Shown here in pieces: positions 9,351 to 15,831 of a stretch of 20,339 nucleotides of DNA. Each line of letters begins with the position of its first letter. The stretch's first letter is position 1. The notes under the pieces are model-generated. The model was given only the letters and a program-made list of their open reading frames with translations. It did not search any database and was not told where the DNA came from. Source of the stretch: a virus. The stretch lies in the IMG/VR virus record IMGVR_UViG_3300028837_002785, positions 1 to 20,339 of that record; one strand, 5' to 3'. The translations under genes were made by a program, and so were the position numbers.

Positions 9351-10027
9351 TTGTAAGAAAATGTCGTGTTCCTAATTTGGGTGATTCAATGAATGACAAT
9401 TTGCTTGAATTTATTGCCCAGAGGAAACTACCAACAATAAATCATCAGGTTAAAACTGATAAAACAGTTTTGATAGCTATTGGAAGCATTCTACAATGGG
9501 CAACACCAACAACATTGGTATGGGGTTCAGGTTTCATAACTGCCAAGTCATCTATTCATGCACAACCTAAAAAGATATGTGCTGTAAGAGGCCCATTAAG
9601 CAGAGAAAGAATTTTAACTTTGGGATTTACCTGTCCTGAAATATATGGTGACCCTGCTTTGCTTTATCCCTTGTACTATAAACCTAAAATTGCAAAAAAA
9701 TATAAGCTGGGCATTGTAGCTCATTACATAGATAGGCATAGTCTTTTATTCAAGCGTTTGTTAAAAGATAAATCTATTTTAGACATTAATGTAAAAGGTA
9801 ATGTGAATAAAACTGTAAATCAAATTTGCTCTTGTGAGAGAATAGTTTCCAGTTCTCTTCATGGTTTAATTGTTGCCGATGCTTATGGTATTCCTTCTGC
9901 GTGGATTAAGATAACAGACAAAGTGATAGGTGCTGGCTTTAAGTTTAGAGACTATTTTGCTTCTGTAGGCAGAACAGATATAGTTCCTTTAATTGTGAAT
10001 AATAAAACAACTACTAAAGATATGTAG
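9338..10027 (+). CDS. Polysaccharide pyruvyl transferase family protein
   Basis: The sequence begins with VRKCRVPNLGDSMNDNLLEF and continues with VLIAIGSILQW, LVWGSGFI, KKICAVRGPLSRERI, EIYGDPALLYPLYY, LGIVAHYID and IVSSSLHGLIVADAYGIPSAWI. This is the full motif series of the polysaccharide pyruvyl transferase family (ExoV/WcaK-like), which adds a pyruvate ketal from phosphoenolpyruvate to a glycan. I chose ATG 9338 over GTG 9326 because AGTGGG sits before it and it overlaps the upstream gene less; this gives 229 residues, short for the family. The C-terminus ends in a lysine- and threonine-rich NNKTTTKDM right where the broken front of the next gene begins, so the tail may have been changed by the same event. 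Confidence 0.85.
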   Translation: MPEIIVRKCRVPNLGDSMNDNLLEFIAQRKLPTINHQVKTDKTVLIAIGSILQWATPTTLVWGSGFITAKSSIHAQPKKICAVRGPLSRERILTLGFTCPEIYGDPALLYPLYYKPKIAKKYKLGIVAHYIDRHSLLFKRLLKDKSILDINVKGNVNKTVNQICSCERIVSSSLHGLIVADAYGIPSAWIKITDKVIGAGFKFRDYFASVGRTDIVPLIVNNKTTTKDM

Positions 10028-10049
10028 AGAGAAATTTTTAGAGGAAGCA

Positions 10050-10667
10050 TTGAAATGTGTAACACAACAGATGTACAAAGATATTCAAATAATAATTTAT
10101 GATGATGGTTCTGTTGATGGAACACAAAATATGATACAATGCTTTTCTTCATACTGCAATATTCCAATCTTATATAATAGGTCAGATAACAATAATGGAG
10201 TTGCTTTTGCTCGAAATAGATTATTAGAATTATGCAATACAGAGTACGCCTGTTGGTGGGATAGTGATGACTTGTGTAATATTTATCGCATACAAAAACA
10301 GATGAGACAAATTCAAAGAGGATTTGATGTGGTATTTACTGCATTTAGAAGTTTTGGGTCAGGGAGTAAACATAAAGCAATTCCAAACTGTGTAAGCATT
10401 CCCAAGAAACAAAGAACACCATACGCTTTTGCTTCTATGTTATTTAAGGCAGATAAAAATATCAAATTTAATGAAGCTAAAAAATTTGGAGGGGAGGATT
10501 GTGCATGGAGTGTTATGATGCAAAAGAATATAAAAACCAAACACATTCCAGAGATATTATATTTTGTACGTTATCATTCAAAAAGAATAGGTGTTGTTAA
10601 AAACAGAATTAGAAGACAGGATAAATCAAAAACTTATGCAGAAGTGGAGCGTAGATTATGTTCATAG
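10050..10667 (+). CDS. GT2-family glycosyltransferase, N-terminal strand missing
   Basis: The 205-residue frame has MYKDIQIIIYDDGSVDGTQ, NGVAFARNRLLELC, ACWWDSDDLCNIYRI (DSDD as the metal-binding DxD) and a late FGGEDCAWSVMM helix with its acidic pair, all typical of a GT2 (GT-A fold) transferase. The family normally starts with a strand like VSVIIPTYN followed by a REKFLEEAL helix. That helix is still encoded in the same frame at 10026-10049, before the first possible start (TTG 10050), but the strand that should precede it is gone: the frame runs back only to a TGA at 9996 and has no start codon there. AGAGGA lies 4 nt before the TTG. Missing the first nucleotide-binding strand, the product is probably inactive or impaired. 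Confidence 0.72.
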   Translation: MKCVTQQMYKDIQIIIYDDGSVDGTQNMIQCFSSYCNIPILYNRSDNNNGVAFARNRLLELCNTEYACWWDSDDLCNIYRIQKQMRQIQRGFDVVFTAFRSFGSGSKHKAIPNCVSIPKKQRTPYAFASMLFKADKNIKFNEAKKFGGEDCAWSVMMQKNIKTKHIPEILYFVRYHSKRIGVVKNRIRRQDKSKTYAEVERRLCS

Positions 10668-11263
10668 TAGTTGGGTATTACACAAGAAATACTTTATATG
10701 AAGCAAGCTCAAAAGTTTTAATCAGGTCGTTAGAACGTCATGGAATACCATACTGTATTGAGGGCATAGACACTATTGGTTCATGGTACAAAAATACAGG
10801 ATACAAACCTACATTCCTTTTAAGAATGATAGACAAGTTTCCTGATTGTAGTATTGTATATGTAGATGTGGACGCTGAGTTTTTAGCTTATCCAAAGTTA
10901 TTTGATAACTGGTCAACTTTGACTCATGTTAATGTTGGTGTTTATGTTTTTGATAGAAGTAATTATAGACGGAGTGCAAAAGGAAAAGAAGTATTAAGCG
11001 GTACTATCTTTTTGAATAACAATAAAGAGGTTCGTAATATATTATTAAAATGGCAAAAATTACAAAATTCAAAACCAAACACATGGGACCAAAAAAATCT
11101 TGAACACGTGTTAAATGGAAGGTTCTCTTTATTGCCGCCTGAGTACTGTAAAATATTTGACAGAATGGAAAAAGTAACAGAGCCTGTTATAGTTCATTAC
11201 CAGCATAGCAGGAAAGTGAAGAATAAACATAAGCCATTATCAATAACACAGAAAGTACAATAG
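10658..11263 (+). CDS. GT-A type nucleotide-sugar transferase
   Basis: This 201-residue protein starts with a strand (FIVVGYYTRNTLYEASS) and has IVYVDVDAEF at residues 66-75; D70 and D72 form the DxD motif that binds metal and nucleotide sugar in GT-A enzymes. GTIFLNNNKEVRNILLKW and TWDQKNLEHVL follow, as in the nucleotide-diphospho-sugar transferase family, where a WDQ motif lies in the second half. A C-terminal VIVHYQHSRKV provides a conserved-looking histidine. The ATG overlaps the GT2 stop by 10 nt and has GGAG about 8 nt upstream. It is the last gene of the + strand block, followed at once by a terminator. Donor and acceptor are unknown. Confidence 0.75.
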   Translation: MFIVVGYYTRNTLYEASSKVLIRSLERHGIPYCIEGIDTIGSWYKNTGYKPTFLLRMIDKFPDCSIVYVDVDAEFLAYPKLFDNWSTLTHVNVGVYVFDRSNYRRSAKGKEVLSGTIFLNNNKEVRNILLKWQKLQNSKPNTWDQKNLEHVLNGRFSLLPPEYCKIFDRMEKVTEPVIVHYQHSRKVKNKHKPLSITQKVQ

Positions 11264-11265
11264 CT

Positions 11266-11332
11266 AAAAAGCCCGTTGGGAAACTGTCCTTTCCATGTAT
11301 TTTATGCAGTAAAAACCCAACGGGCCTTTTTT
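11266..11332. terminator. Bidirectional intrinsic terminator between convergent operons
   Basis: GCCCGTTGGG (11271-11280) pairs perfectly with CCCAACGGGC (11316-11325). The right arm is followed by CTTTTTT on the + strand; the left arm is preceded by AAAAA, giving a T run on the - strand. The 35-nt loop holds a smaller possible helix (ACTG 11283-11286 with CAGT 11307-11310). It begins 3 nt after the last + strand gene and ends transcription from both sides. Confidence 0.88.
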
Positions 11333-11489
11333 CTGCTCCTATTTACTTGTTATACATACTGAATAAGCTTGTTACCTTTAGCTGTAAGCTGTTAAAATTA
11401 AAATTTAGTATAATTATGTACCTAAAACGTTTTAACGTCTTAAAAACGATTTATGAGCTTTTTTATAAGAGAGTGAAGGGATGTTTTTT
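11333..11489. other. Gene-free stretch between convergent operons, with small palindromes
   Basis: No credible gene is seen here. TAAAACGTTTTA (11423-11434) is a perfect 12-bp palindrome, and its second half also pairs with TTAAAAACG at 11441-11449. Two near-identical repeats, TAAGCTTGTTA (from 11365) and TAAGCTGTTA (from 11385), lie about 20 nt apart. These could be weak hairpins at the end of the - strand transcript or protein-binding sites. A TATAAT at 11409-11414 has no good -35 partner. Confidence 0.35.
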
Positions 11490-11921
11490 TCATATTCCTA
11501 AACTGGTTGTGTGAATTGTTACTGGATGCTTTAGATTTTCAAGACAAAGAGGTATCATCCATTTTATATCATTCATACAATCAGTTAAACTCGACAGGTC
11601 ACTTAATAAAACCACTTTCGTTTTTTGCTTCGATAGTTTTAGATTCAGTGTGCTATATGTCGTGGCGTTTTGTATAAAAATAAATACAGTACCACCCGGA
11701 CATATCATAGTAATACGAGGAGTCCATACACATGCATAAGACATGCCTACTTCTTCATGGGCTTCCCTTATCATGGAATGGTTTGGTTCTTCATTCTCAA
11801 TAACATGACCTCCTATACCATTCCATCTTTTTTCCATCCAAGGACAAGAAGCCTGTTATAGCAACACACTCTTGTTTTTTCTATTAAAAATAAAACCTAA
11901 AACATAATGTTCTCGTTTCAT
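11490..11921 (-). pseudogene. Nudix hydrolase gene interrupted by in-frame TAA
   Basis: From ATG 11921, which overlaps the preceding stop as ATGA, the frame reads MKREHYVLGFIFNRKNKSVLL, then TAA at 11858-11856, then QASCPWMEKRWNGIGGHVIE without any frame change. The full Nudix box follows, matching Gx5Ex7REUxEExGU exactly (GHVIENE, then REAHEEVGM). The region before the TAA is the normal first strand of a Nudix domain and the region after it the usual linker, so one ancestral 142-residue gene is broken by one codon. Nudix enzymes hydrolyse nucleoside diphosphates linked to another group, for example oxidised dNTPs or ADP-ribose. A shorter product from ATG 11837 would keep the box but lose strand 1, and it lacks a clear ribosome site. 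TAA ends several other genes here, so recoding is unlikely. Confidence 0.85.
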
Positions 11922-12514
11922 AACTCAACTACCTTTCCTATCATAAATTCAGGTTCATGCGTAACGATTAAAAACTGAACACCAAAATCTTTTGCTAATT
12001 TATATATCATATTTTTTACTGCTGGTCTGTATTTTTTAGAGACATGATGAAATGGTTCATCCATTACAATAAGTTTTCTTTGTTTTGGTTTGGTAGCTAT
12101 TATGCAAGCCATTCGTAAAACAAAGGCAGCTACATTAATTACTCCTCCTGAATCCTCGTCTGTTGGTTTCTCTATTGCCACTCCATTTTTAATCAGGATT
12201 AAATTAGCTTCTGTTGTACCACGTTTGCGTACAATCTTTATTTGAAAGTCATAAACATCATCTGTAAATACAGAATGCAAGCAAGAAGTAACCACACCAG
12301 CAATCCGAGCATGTGCTTGTTGTTGAATAGTTTGAGCAACAACTTGAGCTTTGGACCATATTATGTTTACATCCTTCAAATACCTGTGAGCTTTTTTATA
12401 AGCTTTGCGTTCTCGTTTCAGTGATTCTTCTGCGGAGAATACTTGTTGGTTTAATTGGTCTATTTGATATTGTATTGTTTCAAGATTCAAGTTGGTCTTT
12501 CCATTTTCTTTCAA
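11918..12514 (-). CDS. C-terminal half of a split Rad50/SbcC-type ATPase
   Basis: The protein has 198 residues. Residues 12-70 are coiled coil. Then come DSGGVINVAAFVLRMA (121-136, the ABC-type signature), KLIVMDEPF (147-155, Walker B with catalytic Glu153) and LIVTHEPEF (182-190, H-loop His185). These are the C-terminal ATPase elements of Rad50/SbcC/gp46, with no Walker A. That is supplied by the separate gene at 13839-14759. The start is non-AUG: TTG 12514, or TTG 12490, which has GGAAAG just upstream. It overlaps the small coiled-coil gene by up to 35 nt in the +1 frame, so its translation probably depends on that gene. Its stop overlaps the Nudix start as ATGA. It is expected to act with the Mre11-like nuclease at 12725-13645 on DNA ends. 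Confidence 0.85.
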   Translation of the reverse strand: MKENGKTNLNLETIQYQIDQLNQQVFSAEESLKRERKAYKKAHRYLKDVNIIWSKAQVVAQTIQQQAHARIAGVVTSCLHSVFTDDVYDFQIKIVRKRGTTEANLILIKNGVAIEKPTDEDSGGVINVAAFVLRMACIIATKPKQRKLIVMDEPFHHVSKKYRPAVKNMIYKLAKDFGVQFLIVTHEPEFMIGKVVEL

Positions 12515-12728
12515 ACTTTTTCAATTTGATAGTAGCTTTATTGTGTAGTTTTTTAACTTTAGATTTCAAACGAGACAGCAAAGCAACACCATCATTAATA
12601 GTTTCACAGTTAAACTTCTGAGCTAAATCTTCTTTGGCATGTTCCAAAGCACCTTCGGCCATATCTACTTGACGTCGGGCTTTGTCAACTTGTTTACGGT
12701 ACTGAAGAACTTTATCAAGATTGCTCAT
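12480..12728 (-). CDS. Small coiled-coil protein between Mre11-like and Rad50 C-half genes
   Basis: This 82-residue protein is charged and almost wholly helical: KVLQYRKQVDKARRQVDMAE, then KFNCETINDGVALLSRL, then KVKKLHNKATIKLKKFERKW. It has one cysteine (NCETI) and no CxxC. It starts with ATG overlapping the Mre11-like stop (ATGA) and runs into the Rad50 C-half gene. It may supply part of the returning arm of the coiled coil that is missing from the split Rad50, or act as a small accessory subunit. Sequence alone does not decide between these. Confidence 0.75.
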   Translation of the reverse strand: MSNLDKVLQYRKQVDKARRQVDMAEGALEHAKEDLAQKFNCETINDGVALLSRLKSKVKKLHNKATIKLKKFERKWKDQLES

Positions 12729-13645
12729 TTTTTATTTTCCATAGCACTTAATAATATTTTCTTTTGTTGTTTTGAAGCATTGATGAGTAATTGTCGGAAA
12801 GAACTTTCTACATCTAACATATCCTGTCCCAATTTACCAAGAGATTTAAGGAGTCCTGATATATCTACGTTTGTTATGCTTTGTGCCGATTCCATTTCTT
12901 TGGCATCTTCAATGTCTAAATATTTGTCTTTTGAAATATCTAATTTATATCTCAGCACTTCACCATGTTCACGGAGTAGCCAAATACTTGGATGCCATTG
13001 CAGGTCTGTTGATTTCCTGCGTATGATACTACCACAGTTAATGAACAGAGTGTCTGCTATGGATGTACGGAAAGGAATATGGTTGTCACCACTAAAGATA
13101 CAATTGTAATTTCTAAATTCAGTACGTGCAGAACCTATGCGTTCATATTCATTTATCTGACCTTTATGACGAGCTATGGGAATCCAATTATACTGATGAA
13201 TGATTGCTATTTTAAGTTTTGAAAATTGACCACTCACTTTGAAAGGAGTACATTGTTGTCCGTAGTTAAATCCTTTTATCCATAATTCAGATGTTTGTAA
13301 ACCAGAAGGTACCGGACATATAACATGAGACATTACTAATGTTTGATAAGCGGACCTGTGGATTTGTTGAATATCATGTTCTGGTAAGTCGTGTTGTCCT
13401 GCAATACAATACATGGGAGGCATATTATCTATGAGCCAATTGATTAGTTCGGGAGGACTGTTCCATCGGTCACATATATCACCACAGCAAAACACAGGAC
13501 ATTTATGTGCTTTTTGTATTTCTTTTATTTCATCAAGCGGTCTTTTCATTGCTGCAAACCAGTCAGGTTCGGCAGAACGTAGTGGTGGTGGGTTGAGTGA
13601 AAAATGTGGGTCACTAAAAAATATTCCTATTATTTTACTTTTCAT
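12725..13645 (-). CDS. Mre11/SbcD-like metallophosphoesterase nuclease
   Basis: This 306-residue protein carries the calcineurin-type metal-site motifs in order: FFSDPHF (D12, H14), CCGDICDRW (D56, D59), IAGQHDLP (GNHD position, Q84, H85, D86), AIIHQYNW (H150) and FSGDNHIPF (GHxH position, D187, H189). Two ligands differ from textbook Mre11 (Asn to Gln and the first His of GHxH to Asp). I have seen such forms in phage relatives, and both can still bind metal. A C-terminal helical tail (about 240-306) would be the Rad50-binding part. With Rad50 it should form the end-processing nuclease, the counterpart of T4 gp47 or SbcD. It lies between the two Rad50-half genes. The start overlaps the upstream stop (ATGA) and GGTG precedes it. 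Confidence 0.88.
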   Translation of the reverse strand: MKSKIIGIFFSDPHFSLNPPPLRSAEPDWFAAMKRPLDEIKEIQKAHKCPVFCCGDICDRWNSPPELINWLIDNMPPMYCIAGQHDLPEHDIQQIHRSAYQTLVMSHVICPVPSGLQTSELWIKGFNYGQQCTPFKVSGQFSKLKIAIIHQYNWIPIARHKGQINEYERIGSARTEFRNYNCIFSGDNHIPFRTSIADTLFINCGSIIRRKSTDLQWHPSIWLLREHGEVLRYKLDISKDKYLDIEDAKEMESAQSITNVDISGLLKSLGKLGQDMLDVESSFRQLLINASKQQKKILLSAMENKK

Positions 13646-13857
13646 TTTGGCACCTTTATTGTTTGAGTGTATATAGTATCTACAGGATAATTTTTTGCTG
13701 ATGGCATCTCACATAAATAAATGGGAAGTCCTATAAGGTCTTTATCTGGATGTTTTGTAATAACCCAAATTTTGTGTTCTTTGTGCGTGTGTTCTTTAGA
13801 ACGAATAACAACTTTACATTCTGTTTCTTCTATAATTTTCATGTTATTTTTAGACAT
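13642..13857 (-). CDS. Small protein of unknown function in the Mre11-Rad50 operon
   Basis: I do not recognise this 71-residue protein. It is beta-rich and charged (CKVVIRSKEHTHKEHKIWVI, then LIGLPIYLCEMP). I chose ATG 13857 over an upstream in-frame GTG because GGTG lies 6 nt before it; that ribosome site is made of the zinc-hook codons of the preceding gene, which it overlaps by 19 nt. Its stop overlaps the Mre11-like start as ATGA, so it is a genuine operon member. A role near the nuclease complex is only guessed from position. Confidence 0.65.
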   Translation of the reverse strand: MSKNNMKIIEETECKVVIRSKEHTHKEHKIWVITKHPDKDLIGLPIYLCEMPSAKNYPVDTIYTQTIKVPK

Positions 13858-14759
13858 AACGGACACCTTTTACCAAATGCTTTTTTATAGTTTAATTCTG
13901 CTGTTTTCAAATTCTTTTTGTTAGTTATTAAATTTTGTTTAGCTTCTTTTATATTGTCTAAAGCAACGGATAAATCTTCAATCTGTTCTTCTATATTTAT
14001 TATCGTATCGTGTAAAGATTCTAATGTTTGTAATTCTTGTTCTTGTGTTTCATTACTCGATTGTAATTTATCCACAACAGCTTGCTGCTTTGTTATTTCA
14101 TTAATCAAATTTTTTAGCTGTTCTACTTGTGTTTCATATTTGGTAGTTTTTTCATCTAATGAACATATTACTCCCCATTCTTGTTTCAGTTCTTCTACAA
14201 AAGATAATTCAGCAGCTTGTTGTTTGGCTTCTTTCCTGCGGTCTTTACACACACTTAATATAGATTTAGCAGAACGTGCTTCCGATTGTAAATTGGAAAG
14301 TGTTCTATCAATTAAATCAAGATTTACTATTTGGTTTAATCGTTTGCTAACTTGTCCCGGAGTCAAAGCAAACCAAAACAAAGGACCTTCACCATGCGGC
14401 ATTTCCTGTTGTTTTTGGAAGTTTATATTTGTGAGATTAAATAACTTAGATACTGAGTCAGGTACTTTGCTACCAAAAGCTTCCATCTTCCTGTCATCTA
14501 CATAGTAGGCATTGATACTTTTACTTCGTTCTTTTTTGATTTTATGTTTACCTATGCGAACAGTGACTGTGGATTTCTTAGTTCCCCATTTAATATGATT
14601 GGTGCCAGCAGGTTGATTTAATGCTATCCATCGAAGTGCTCTTAATATCCAGCTTTTTCCTGTGTAGCTTTCTCCTGTAATACAAGTCACATAACGGTCA
14701 AGTTTTATAAAAACTTTTTTGTTACTTCCAAAATTGCGAATGGAAATACTATTAATCAT
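13839..14759 (-). CDS. N-terminal half of a split Rad50/SbcC-type ATPase, ending at the zinc hook
   Basis: The protein has 306 residues. INSISIRNFGSNKKVFI (2-18) is the usual first strands of a Rad50/RecF ATPase. ITGESYTGKSW (27-37) is Walker A (Lys35). INFQKQQEMPHG (112-123) is the Q-loop region. Residues 140-290 form a long coiled coil. The chain ends with KRCPLCLKIT: C299 and C302 form the CPLC zinc-hook motif through which Rad50 dimers join. In whole Rad50 proteins the hook lies mid-chain and the coil turns back; here a stop follows four residues after it. Walker B and the signature motif are in the gene at 11918-12514. The start overlaps the KOW-like gene's stop as ATGA. The half is well formed, so the split looks like a real gene arrangement and not damage. 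Confidence 0.87.
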   Translation of the reverse strand: MINSISIRNFGSNKKVFIKLDRYVTCITGESYTGKSWILRALRWIALNQPAGTNHIKWGTKKSTVTVRIGKHKIKKERSKSINAYYVDDRKMEAFGSKVPDSVSKLFNLTNINFQKQQEMPHGEGPLFWFALTPGQVSKRLNQIVNLDLIDRTLSNLQSEARSAKSILSVCKDRRKEAKQQAAELSFVEELKQEWGVICSLDEKTTKYETQVEQLKNLINEITKQQAVVDKLQSSNETQEQELQTLESLHDTIINIEEQIEDLSVALDNIKEAKQNLITNKKNLKTAELNYKKAFGKRCPLCLKIT

Positions 14760-14983
14760 ACTGTTTTATATTGTCCTTCTCGTAGTGTTATTCTGTTACC
14801 ATCATCTAATTTAACATGAATAGAACCTTGATTATTAAATACACAAGCTAATTTATCCATGTTTTCAACATCTTCTATCGTTCCACAATGTCCTGCGTAC
14901 ATGTGATTTGAGATGACTTTTATTCTTTGTCCTCTTTTTATTGGAGGAACGAAGTCTTTGTTTTTCTTTGTGTTTTTTGTCAT
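14756..14983 (-). CDS. Small KOW/SH3-like protein
   Basis: This 75-residue protein has a basic N-terminus (MTKNTKKNKDFVPPIKRGQR) and then one KOW-like barrel: RIKVISNHMYAGHCGTIEDV, HVKLDDGNRITL, REGQYKTV. Such barrels bind nucleic acid or protein, as in NusG and ribosomal L24/L26. A TAGAGGA ribosome site lies 8 nt before the ATG. The stop overlaps the Rad50 N-half start as ATGA. It could be a small partner of the recombination proteins; the ssDNA-binding protein of this phage ends in a similar-looking barrel. Confidence 0.75.
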   Translation of the reverse strand: MTKNTKKNKDFVPPIKRGQRIKVISNHMYAGHCGTIEDVENMDKLACVFNNQGSIHVKLDDGNRITLREGQYKTV

Positions 14984-15203
14984 TGTTAAATTCCTCTAAC
15001 AAATTCCAACGCTCACCTAATTCTATAAGACTACTGGTGCCAAACATCAGTTTGCGAATTTCATTCATTTTTTCTGTCATTTGAAGGTACACATCACCAT
15101 AGACCTGCCAGCCCACTGGAGCAAGTCGTGCTACTATTTCACAACGGGTATGTTCTTCTATTAGTTCGTAAAGTTTTATTCGTTCTTCACAATTCATATT
15201 CAT
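14865..15203 (-). CDS. Small protein of unknown function with long out-of-frame overlap
   Basis: The first 73 residues (CEERIKLYELIEEHTRCEIV, then WQVYGDVYLQMTEKMNEIRK, then IELGERWNLLEEFNN) look like a compact helical protein. The last 39 or so (KKHKEKQRLRSSNKKRTKNK onward) are read out of frame through the KOW-like gene and have the lysine/arginine-rich make-up of a shifted reading. I infer that the original stop, near 14980, was lost and translation now runs on for about 119 nt. ATGs at 15203 and 15197 are both possible; neither has a good ribosome site, and the start overlaps the upstream stop by 17 nt. I do not recognise the family. Confidence 0.55.
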   Translation of the reverse strand: MNMNCEERIKLYELIEEHTRCEIVARLAPVGWQVYGDVYLQMTEKMNEIRKLMFGTSSLIELGERWNLLEEFNNDKKHKEKQRLRSSNKKRTKNKSHLKSHVRRTLWNDRRC

Positions 15204-15831
15204 TAACTAATTCAATTATATTTTTTGGTGTTATTATTTTCAAAAAAGAATCAAAAGTGATGCCTGTTATTTTTAATCTCATACCTCGTTTCTTGTTTTT
15301 ATTTTTTATTTTTGTTTTGTCCAACTTCATTCGAAATATTAAGGACATAAAAGGTTCGAATATTTCTTGTGATTGTTCTTCTAATTGAATAAACAAACTC
15401 AAAGGCATGAATACCATAATTTGTCTGCCGCGTCTGCGAGCTATTAACAACCAGTCGAAAGATTGTGATTCTAAACTGGATGAACGTGCTTGTTTTATGA
15501 ATTGTTCGTACAAAGGATTATGACGTGACTCTTTGTCAAGTAAATCTGCAATAGATGCTGAAGCATAGCCATCCTTGCATTCAATCACACACAAGTCTAT
15601 TAATGGTTGTCCTATTGGGTCTGCTGCCTGTATATCTCCATACTGACCAAAGGTGGTTTTGTTTTTTTTACTGCGTTGAGTAGCACGTCCTCCGGAAGAA
15701 GCTGTGCGAGCAAATACATCATCCCTTTTGCCTTTCGTCCACCACAGAGATAATTTTTTACATATCAAACGTTCAAAAGCACCACCTTTGTTTTTACCTC
15801 TGCCTTTTTTACTTTTTACTTTTTTTGCCAT
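15187..15831 (-). CDS. PD-(D/E)XK nuclease, Hjc-like Holliday junction resolvase candidate
   Basis: This 214-residue protein has a lysine-rich start, then KGGAFERLICKKLSLWW (E20), ARTASSGGRATQR, FGQYGDIQAADP (D66) and CVIECKDGY (E84, K86). This E...GD...ExK order is the active site of PD-(D/E)XK nucleases, and with the SGG loop it most resembles archaeal Hjc-type resolvases. A role in cutting branched recombination or replication DNA fits its neighbours (FEN, RecA, Mre11-Rad50). I chose ATG 15831 because AGGAGA lies 6-8 nt upstream; an in-frame ATG at 15858 lies inside the exonuclease gene and has no such site. The gene overlaps the exonuclease by 23 nt. The C-terminal 90 residues are unassigned. 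Resolvase specificity is inferred, the nuclease fold is clear. Confidence 0.78.
   Translation of the reverse strand: MAKKVKSKKGRGKNKGGAFERLICKKLSLWWTKGKRDDVFARTASSGGRATQRSKKNKTTFGQYGDIQAADPIGQPLIDLCVIECKDGYASASIADLLDKESRHNPLYEQFIKQARSSSLESQSFDWLLIARRRGRQIMVFMPLSLFIQLEEQSQEIFEPFMSLIFRMKLDKTKIKNKNKKRGMRLKITGITFDSFLKIITPKNIIELVNEYEL

Noticed and set aside
11386-11414. Possible + strand promoter with TATAAT
   Set aside because: No -35 box at a proper distance and no + strand gene downstream; AT-rich sequence gives such matches by chance.
11264-11489. tRNA, attachment site or CRISPR in the only sizeable gene-free gap
   Set aside because: No cloverleaf, no regularly spaced repeats and no tRNA-end-like sequence; the gap is explained by the terminator and small palindromes.
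11856-11858. TAA as a reassigned sense codon in this phage
   Set aside because: TAA ends several well-defined genes here (for example at 6717, 9350, 17225-17223 and 17032-17030) and no other gene has an internal TAA, so a local mutation is far more likely.
12639-13109. Open + strand frame of about 156 codons
   Set aside because: It lies opposite the Mre11-like and coiled-coil genes, has a low-complexity Ser/Leu/Phe make-up, and no ribosome site or family motif.
13918-14505. Open + strand frame of about 195 codons
   Set aside because: It is the mirror of the Rad50 N-half coiled coil; Ser/Cys/Phe-rich composition is typical of an antisense shadow.
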